Assembly: GCA_903884125.1 (NCBI GenBank)
Contig: CAISDR010000512.1
Coordinates: 1 to 11,220 of the forward strand
DNA from: an uncultured bacterium
GTDB taxonomy: Bacteria; Pseudomonadota; Alphaproteobacteria; CAISDR01
DNA: 11,220 nucleotides
Reading direction: 5' to 3'
A model generated the notes under the pieces. That model searched no databases, had not been told where the DNA came from, and was given only the letters and a program-made list of their open reading frames with translations. The position numbers and the translations under genes are program-made. Position 1 is the stretch's first letter; each line of letters opens with the position of its first letter. Below, piece after piece: positions 6,571-11,220 of this stretch.

Positions 6571-7914
6571 ATGACGTCCACTGCACTGCCTGCTGAACGG
6601 CTGATTCCGGTTTTTTCAACCGACGCCTGCTTTAATGCCCACGGGCTGAACAGGGAACGCTTTGACCTAAATCTGGCGAGAACAAAGACACGCCTGAAAC
6701 AGCTCTGCGGACAATATGCCGATAACAGCCTGCCGCTGCTGCGGCTGCCGGAACGGCGCGACGATCTGACCGATATGGCGCCGGTTTTGGAAACGCTGAT
6801 GTCGGATACCAGCGACGTGGTGGTTCTGGGCATTGGCGGATCATCCCTTGGCGCACAGACGGTTGCTGCACTGGCTGGCATTGGCCTGCCAATTTTTGGA
6901 CCGGCGGGATTTCCCAGCCGGCGTGGCGGCGTCACCCGACTTCATATTCTTGATAATCCCGATCCGGTGACATTTCAGCAGGCGCTTTTTAACCTGCCAC
7001 TGCGCTCAACTCGTTTTCTGGTCGTTTCAAAATCAGGTGGTACGGCCGAACCACTGGTACTTGCAATGGCTGCAATGGCAGCTGTTGAGCATGCGCTGGG
7101 AGCCGAAGCAGTCAGCAAAAGATTTGCAGCAATCGTTGAACCTGGTGACAGCGCATTGCGAAAGCTGGTTGCGCGCTATGGCTGGCAGGTTCTGGACCAT
7201 GACCCAAAAGTCGGCGGGCGTTATGCGGCACTGTCAGTCGTGGGCATGGTACCTGCCGCTTTGGCCGGACTTGATCCGCTGGATTTTCGTGAAGGAGCAG
7301 CACGGGTCATCGATCCAATCATCGCTGGTGCATCTCCGGACATGTTGCCAGCGGCCATTGGGGCAGCACTTGCTGTAACCGCCATGGAACAGGGCATTTC
7401 GATGTCGGTGCTGATGCCTTATGCGGACCGGCTTGATCGGCTGGCCGCGTGGTTCGGGCAGCTTTGGGCCGAAAGCCTGGGCAAGGACGGCAAGGGATCA
7501 ACACCGTTGCGCGCCGTCGGCCCGGTTGACCAGCACAGCCAGTTACAGCTTTACCTTGATGGGCCGCGTGACAAGCTGTTCACGCTGATGCTGCCCGCGC
7601 AAAAAGGCACCGGGCCGCGTCTGGTTGCCCCCATCGCCGAATCCGCTTTTACCCTTTTTCATGGCCATACAATTGGCGATCTGGTTGATGCAGAAGCGCG
7701 TGCCACCGTTGAAACACTGATCCGTCGTGGACGCCCAGTGCGGCTGATCAACGTGCCTGCAATTGATGCCTACAATCTTGGCTATCTGATGATGCATTTT
7801 ATGATTGAAACCATTCTGACAGCCGACCTTCTGGGAATTGATGCGTTCGATCAGCCCGCGGTGGAAGAAGGCAAGGTTCTGACCCGCGCTTACCTGGCTG
7901 GTCGCAGCCCGTGA
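6571..7914 (+). CDS. pgi: Glucose-6-phosphate isomerase
   Basis: Pgi interconverts glucose-6-phosphate and fructose-6-phosphate in the cytoplasm. The 447-residue protein is of the shorter bacterial type (E. coli has about 550). Sugar-phosphate-binding SIS motifs are seen as GIGGSSLG (87-94) and SKSGGT (153-158). Probable catalytic residues, by analogy with the known enzymes, are E301 in WAESLGKD, H322 in VDQHSQ and K435 in FDQPAVEEGK, which matches the family's C-terminal signature. I place the start at ATG 6571 rather than the in-frame TTG two codons earlier, because GAGA at 6559-6562 is then spaced 8 bases. It follows the lipoprotein gene by 32 bp, and its stop overlaps the mutL start (GTGA). 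In related bacteria M16 peptidase genes often occupy this spot, so its placement is slightly unusual. Confidence 0.96.
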   Translation: MTSTALPAERLIPVFSTDACFNAHGLNRERFDLNLARTKTRLKQLCGQYADNSLPLLRLPERRDDLTDMAPVLETLMSDTSDVVVLGIGGSSLGAQTVAALAGIGLPIFGPAGFPSRRGGVTRLHILDNPDPVTFQQALFNLPLRSTRFLVVSKSGGTAEPLVLAMAAMAAVEHALGAEAVSKRFAAIVEPGDSALRKLVARYGWQVLDHDPKVGGRYAALSVVGMVPAALAGLDPLDFREGAARVIDPIIAGASPDMLPAAIGAALAVTAMEQGISMSVLMPYADRLDRLAAWFGQLWAESLGKDGKGSTPLRAVGPVDQHSQLQLYLDGPRDKLFTLMLPAQKGTGPRLVAPIAESAFTLFHGHTIGDLVDAEARATVETLIRRGRPVRLINVPAIDAYNLGYLMMHFMIETILTADLLGIDAFDQPAVEEGKVLTRAYLAGRSP

Positions 7915-9689
7915 TCCGGCGCCTGCCGGAAGGTCTGGTTAATCGGATCGCAGCAGGCGAAGTGATTGAACGGCCTGCGGCGGCGGTAAAGGAACTGGTC
8001 GAAAATTCCATTGATGCCGGTGCACAAAGAATTGACATCGTCGTAACAGGCGGCGGTCGCGATCTGATCCAGGTTGACGATGACGGATCAGGCATGGATG
8101 CCGATCAGATGGTTCTGGCCGTAGAACGCCATGCCACATCGAAATTGCCGGACAATGATTTGCTGAACCTTTCCTATCTGGGATTCCGGGGCGAGGCATT
8201 GCCATCAATCGCAGCGGTTGCGCGCATGGAGATCACTTCGCGTACCAGACACGCAGATCATGCCTTCAGACTTCAGATCGAAGGTGGCATCGCCGCCCCC
8301 CCGACACCGGCGCCCGGCCGGTTCGGCACGCGGATCGACATACGCGATCTGTTTTACGCAACGCCGGCACGCCTGAAATTTCTGCGCAGCGAGCGAGCTG
8401 AACTGATGGCGGTTGTTGATATCGTCAAACGTCTGGCATTGGCCCGGCCAGATATCGGCTTCAGCCTGCATGATGGCGCGCGACGATTATTGATGCTGCC
8501 CCCCACTGCAGATACGCCTGCAAATCGCGTGGCTCAGATTATGGGTTCCGACTTCCTGAACGATTCGTTTTATCTGAATGAAGGAAGCACAGACGTCAGG
8601 CTTTCGGGCTGGGCATCACTTCCGACAGCCGCGCGCGGCAACGCTGCCGCACAATATTTCTTTGTGAATGGAAGACCAGTCCGCGACCGGCAATTATTGG
8701 GTGCCGTGCGCGGCGGGTTTGCAGATGTTCTGGCCCACGATCGTCACCCGGCACTGGCACTGTATCTGGAAATTGCCAAAGACATGGTGGACGTCAATGT
8801 TCACCCGGCAAAAACCGAAGTGCGTTTTCGCGAACCGGATCGTATTCGCGGATTAATCGTCGGTGCGTTGCGCAGAAATCTTGCTGCCATGGCCCCGCGT
8901 GCAACTGAGGCGATGGCCAAACGCGCTTTCGCCTATACCCAACAGGCGCAGGACCTGCCTGGGTCTGTTCGCCCAACGGCCAGCGCTGCGGACAACATGG
9001 GCCTTTTCAACACGCCGCTGCAGGGCGCATTTGCCCATGCGGCAGAACCAAGTGCGCGTTATCTGGTTCCCGATGCGACAAACCGGGGCGATGTACCATC
9101 CCAACCAGTCGGTCGAATGGGTGCTGCGCGCGGACAGGTCCATGGCACATACATAATCGCCGAGACAGAAACGGGAATGATACTGGTCGATCAGCACGCC
9201 GCCCATGAACGGCTTGTCTATGAACGCATGAAAGCGGATCTGGCTGACAATGGCATCACCCGGCATGCATTACTTATTCCCGAAGTGGTGGAACTGGACC
9301 CGGCGCTGGTACTGGCTCTGGATGACCGTGCAGACGAACTGGCCGCGCTGGGTCTGGCAATCGAATCATTCGGCCCGAATGCTGTTATGGTGCGCGAGAT
9401 ACCAGGTCATCTGGGCAAGACCGATATAAAGGGACTGGTCAGCGATATCGCGGCGGAAATTGCGGAACTAGGCTCGTCTGAAACTTTGCGAAACAGGCTC
9501 GACATGGTGGCAGCAACCATGGCCTGCCACGGTTCGGTCCGGGCTGGCCGCAGCCTTTCCGGTCCTGAAATGAACGCCCTGCTGCGGGAAATGGAACGCA
9601 CCCCCAATTCCGGGCAATGCAATCATGGCCGCCCGACATTCGTCGAGCTCAAGCTAGGGGATATTGAACGCCTGTTTGGTCGCCGCTAA
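7911..9689 (+). CDS. mutL: DNA mismatch repair protein MutL (endonuclease type)
   Basis: MutL links mismatch recognition by MutS to strand removal. The N-terminal GHKL ATPase domain is complete: AAGEVIERP, ELVEN with catalytic E28 and N32, DDDGSGM (56-62), RHATSKL (73-79) and GFRGEAL (91-97). QYFFVNGRPVRD and VDVNVHPAKTEVRF follow. A variable linker covers roughly 330-405. The C-terminal dimerisation domain keeps the metal-dependent nicking motif DQHAAHERLVYE starting at D427, plus ACHGSVRAG (C539), CNHGRPT (C570) and a terminal LFGRR. This indicates an active endonuclease, as expected in bacteria that lack MutH. The 592-residue length is normal. The start is a GTG overlapping the pgi stop; the first residues match the usual IRRLP-VNRIAAGEV pattern, and no strong ribosome site is seen, so translation is probably coupled. 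Confidence 0.97.
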   Translation: MIRRLPEGLVNRIAAGEVIERPAAAVKELVENSIDAGAQRIDIVVTGGGRDLIQVDDDGSGMDADQMVLAVERHATSKLPDNDLLNLSYLGFRGEALPSIAAVARMEITSRTRHADHAFRLQIEGGIAAPPTPAPGRFGTRIDIRDLFYATPARLKFLRSERAELMAVVDIVKRLALARPDIGFSLHDGARRLLMLPPTADTPANRVAQIMGSDFLNDSFYLNEGSTDVRLSGWASLPTAARGNAAAQYFFVNGRPVRDRQLLGAVRGGFADVLAHDRHPALALYLEIAKDMVDVNVHPAKTEVRFREPDRIRGLIVGALRRNLAAMAPRATEAMAKRAFAYTQQAQDLPGSVRPTASAADNMGLFNTPLQGAFAHAAEPSARYLVPDATNRGDVPSQPVGRMGAARGQVHGTYIIAETETGMILVDQHAAHERLVYERMKADLADNGITRHALLIPEVVELDPALVLALDDRADELAALGLAIESFGPNAVMVREIPGHLGKTDIKGLVSDIAAEIAELGSSETLRNRLDMVAATMACHGSVRAGRSLSGPEMNALLREMERTPNSGQCNHGRPTFVELKLGDIERLFGRR

Positions 9690-9691
9690 CG

Positions 9692-9725
9692 TTTTGCTGC
9701 AACGCAAAAGTTGACGCTGCGTTGC
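9692..9725 (+). terminator. Overlapping inverted repeats just after mutL, possible terminator
   Basis: Two mutually exclusive stem-loops begin two bases after the mutL stop. TTTTGC (9692-9697) pairs with GCAAAA (9704-9709) around 6 bases. GCAACGC (9699-9705) pairs with GCGTTGC (9719-9725) around 13 bases. All arms are perfect. The bases after the second stem (GAAATAAATG) are AT-rich but not a T-run, so intrinsic termination is uncertain. The position at the end of a long operon supports an end-of-transcript role. Confidence 0.4.
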
Positions 9726-9819
9726 GAAATAAATGCAGCCGAATTTGTGGCTTCGTCGACATAAGCGTGGCAGTTTTACAATAAATCAATATTCCTTGCC
9801 CTCATTTCGCGTTGAATGC

Positions 9820-9851
9820 TTGACAGCAGCCAGCCCCAAGTGTGCTTTAGT
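9820..9851 (+). promoter_or_regulatory. Candidate promoter for the DUF1302 gene
   Basis: A perfect TTGACA (9820-9825, in the context GCTTGACAG) is the best -35 box in the 285-bp gap. The -10 partner is poor: TTTAGT (9846-9851) matches at four of six positions but needs a 20-bp spacer, and the hexamers at 17 and 18 bp match badly. A perfect -35 with a weak -10 would fit an activated or alternative-sigma promoter. The leader would be about 115 bases. The rest of the gap (9727-9818) is AT-rich, with no gene that I can recognise. Confidence 0.35.
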
Positions 9852-9921
9852 AGCGTGACTTAGGTCCCGTTTAAGAAAGTCGGATTACGGCTCGCTTGTG
9901 GGGAATTGGGGATGGCGTTGC

Positions 9922-9954
9922 CTGCCCCCGTTTTTCTGGGACAGCAGATTTTTT
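9922..9954 (+). other. Hairpin followed by six T in the DUF1302 leader
   Basis: CTG-CCC (9922-9927) can pair with GGG-A-CAG (9938-9944, one bulged A), and the hairpin is followed by CAGA and TTTTTT (9949-9954). The stem is short, so this is a marginal terminator or attenuator. It lies between the candidate promoter and the ribosome binding site, where premature termination could regulate the gene. Confidence 0.25.
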
Positions 9955-9959
9955 GGGTG

Positions 9960-9965
9960 AGGAGG
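9960..9965 (+). promoter_or_regulatory. Strong ribosome binding site fixing the DUF1302 start
   Basis: AGGAGG lies 9 bases before the ATG at 9975. It is the best Shine-Dalgarno match in the window and settles the start. It predicts high translation, in keeping with an abundant envelope protein. Confidence 0.8.
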
Positions 9966-9974
9966 GAACGCTTA

Positions 9975-11220
9975 ATGAACTCGATTCTTAAATCGCGCGC
10001 GGCTGTGCGCCATGTACTGCTTTCGACGGCGGTCAGCGCTGCCACATTGGCAGTGGTCGGCAATGCCGGCGCTTTCGAATATAATTCTGATGGGCTAACG
10101 GTCAGAGTGGACTCCACCGTTTCGGTCGGTGCGGGCTTACGTGCATCTCCAATCGACACACGCCTTTTGAACGAAGGCGATGGCGGTCCCAAGCAGGTGC
10201 TGCCGGCTCCGCTGCCTGGCATACCTTATCTTCAGGCTATTGGTGCAGTTCCAGCCGGGGTCATTCCCGGTGGTGTTGCTTCGATTACACCCATTGCACC
10301 GATCTATGCTGGCGGTATCAACTCCGCCGCCCCTGACCTGAGCGTAAAGCAAGGCCAGTTTTATTCGGGCATTGTAAAAGCCACCCATGAAATTGAAGCC
10401 AAATATCAGAACTTTACCTTCTTTGCCCGTCCGACCTATTTTTATGACGCGGTAGGCGATCAGAGCACCAGCCCAAGCGGCAATGTGAACTGGTCGGATA
10501 ACACCCGCAAGATCACTGGCAAGAACTTTAAATTTCTGGACAGCTTTGTTGACGGAAAATTTGATATCGGCGGTCACGACGCATCGGTCCGCCTTGGCAA
10601 ACAGGTGATCAACTGGGGTGAAAGCACGTTCATCCTCAACGGCATCAACGCCTTTTCACCAATCGACGTTTCCGCCTTCCGCAGACCGGGCGCTGAAATC
10701 AAAGAAGCCATTGCCCCGCAATGGATGGCATCAGCCCAGATCACGGTCGCTGAAAACCTTTCACTGTCCGGCTGGTATCAGCTGAAGTGGGAACCCTATC
10801 AGCTGGATGCATCTGAAACATTCTTTGACGGCTCAACGGCATCCGGTGAAATCAATCTGGCCTCAGGCGGCATGGGCACAGCCAATCCGAATGGCGTGCC
10901 AGGCGCTGCCTATCTGGGTGTCGGCGGTGGTGCCTATGCCGGTACGTTCCGCAAGAACTGCGCATTACCCCAAAACGCAGCCCTTTGCGCCTCGTCACCT
11001 TATATCGATTATCGTACGCCGATCTATTCAAACAGCGAAGCGGTGCGCCTTTCTTTGGGTGATACCTCACAGCTGCAGCGTCTTTATGACAAGGCAGCGC
11101 GCGACGACGGGCAGTTTGGTTTGAGCATGAAATGGTACAGCCAGGCGCTGAATGAAACAGAGTTCGGTCTGTATTTTGCCAATTATCACAGCCGCCTGCC
11201 GATCTATTCAAACGCGTCAG
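9975..11220 (+). CDS. DUF1302 family protein, predicted outer-membrane protein, first 415 residues (runs off right edge)
   Basis: The frame is open from ATG 9975 to the window end. Residues 1-33 are a signal peptide with a hydrophobic core (about 15-29) and an AxA-type cleavage site NAGA/F34, so the protein is exported by Sec. The core carries the DUF1302 signature RLGKQVINWGEST (about 206-218), then NGINAFSPIDVSAFRRPGAEIKEA and a NLSLSGWYQLKWEPYQ segment; YHSRLP near the end is also typical. Alternating aromatic and polar stretches suit a beta-barrel. Members are about 500-700 residues, often next to DUF1329 and RND-type transporter genes, and have no firm function; some clusters concern lipid or steroid-like substrates. 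Residues about 73-119 form a Pro/Gly/Ala/Ile-rich insert. Two cysteines nine residues apart (in KNCAL and LCASS) could form a disulfide in a surface loop. Confidence 0.85.
   Translation, partial: MNSILKSRAAVRHVLLSTAVSAATLAVVGNAGAFEYNSDGLTVRVDSTVSVGAGLRASPIDTRLLNEGDGGPKQVLPAPLPGIPYLQAIGAVPAGVIPGGVASITPIAPIYAGGINSAAPDLSVKQGQFYSGIVKATHEIEAKYQNFTFFARPTYFYDAVGDQSTSPSGNVNWSDNTRKITGKNFKFLDSFVDGKFDIGGHDASVRLGKQVINWGESTFILNGINAFSPIDVSAFRRPGAEIKEAIAPQWMASAQITVAENLSLSGWYQLKWEPYQLDASETFFDGSTASGEINLASGGMGTANPNGVPGAAYLGVGGGAYAGTFRKNCALPQNAALCASSPYIDYRTPIYSNSEAVRLSLGDTSQLQRLYDKAARDDGQFGLSMKWYSQALNETEFGLYFANYHSRLPIYSNAS
11018..11213 (+). repeat. Pair of identical 16-bp direct repeats inside the DUF1302 gene
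   Basis: GCCGATCTATTCAAAC occurs at 11018-11033 and again at 11198-11213, exactly 180 bp (60 codons) apart and in the same reading frame, encoding PIYSN both times. The flanking sequence does not match, so this is not a large recent duplication. The spacing means a recombination deletion would remain in frame. Confidence 0.6.

Noticed and set aside
5987..6935. Two long minus-strand frames (210 and 214 codons) opposite the lipoprotein gene and pgi
   Set aside because: They are antisense shadows of genes with intact family motifs, and one crosses a gene boundary.
7037..7378. Plus-strand 113-codon frame inside pgi
   Set aside because: It is a frame-shifted reading of the SIS domain, rich in Trp and Gln, with no ribosome site.
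10137..11211. Minus-strand and out-of-frame plus-strand frames over the right-edge gene
   Set aside because: The frame from 9975 is open throughout, has a signal peptide, a strong ribosome site and DUF1302 motifs, and explains the region.
1..11220. Defence island, prophage, transposon or CRISPR content
   Set aside because: No spaced repeats, terminal inverted repeats, integrase, transposase, nuclease-helicase or toxin genes were seen; nearly all of the window is accounted for by known families.

Overview
The window looks like ordinary chromosomal DNA of an alphaproteobacterium. The evidence is the gene order ribF-ileS-lspA-DUF3035 lipoprotein, an endonuclease-type MutL, and moderately GC-rich codon use (mid-50s % by eye). 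DUF1800, DUF1302 and a short-type glucose-6-phosphate isomerase fit a Rhodospirillales- or Kordiimonadales-like lineage, but I cannot fix the family from sequence reading alone. I see no tRNA, rRNA, CRISPR array, insertion sequence, integrase, toxin-antitoxin pair or phage gene.

Layout. Positions 1-613 hold the 5' part of a DUF1800 gene on the minus strand; it runs off the left edge. A 147-bp divergent control region follows (614-760), with a perfect inverted repeat over an AT-rich box. From 761 to 9689 eight genes all read on the plus strand: a DUF1289 cysteine-motif protein, a PhaJ-like (R)-enoyl-CoA hydratase, ribF, ileS, lspA, a DUF3035/BamF-like lipoprotein, pgi and mutL. Three junctions overlap by four bases (ileS/lspA and lspA/lipoprotein by ATGA, pgi/mutL by GTGA), so translation is probably coupled there. 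The widest gap inside the run is 107 bp before ileS. A strong hairpin in the last codons of ribF and a promoter-like pair in the gap suggest that ileS and the genes after it can be expressed separately.

After mutL comes a 285-bp non-coding stretch (9690-9974). It contains overlapping inverted repeats, a perfect TTGACA box, a hairpin followed by six T, and a strong AGGAGG ribosome binding site. That site serves a DUF1302 gene, a predicted outer-membrane protein with a signal peptide, which runs off the right edge.

How the genes fit together. The central block is housekeeping: flavin cofactors (RibF), isoleucine charging (IleRS), lipoprotein maturation (LspA) next to a lipoprotein that may belong to the BAM outer-membrane assembly complex, sugar-phosphate isomerisation (Pgi) and mismatch repair (MutL). 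The two edge genes (DUF1800 and DUF1302) belong to poorly understood families and are the accessory-looking part. I did not find a convincing new multi-gene system. The observations most worth checking are the RNA structure at the ribF/ileS junction, the inverted repeat in the DUF1800/DUF1289 control region, the placement of pgi, and the unusual Pro/Gly/Ala-rich segment of the DUF1302 protein.
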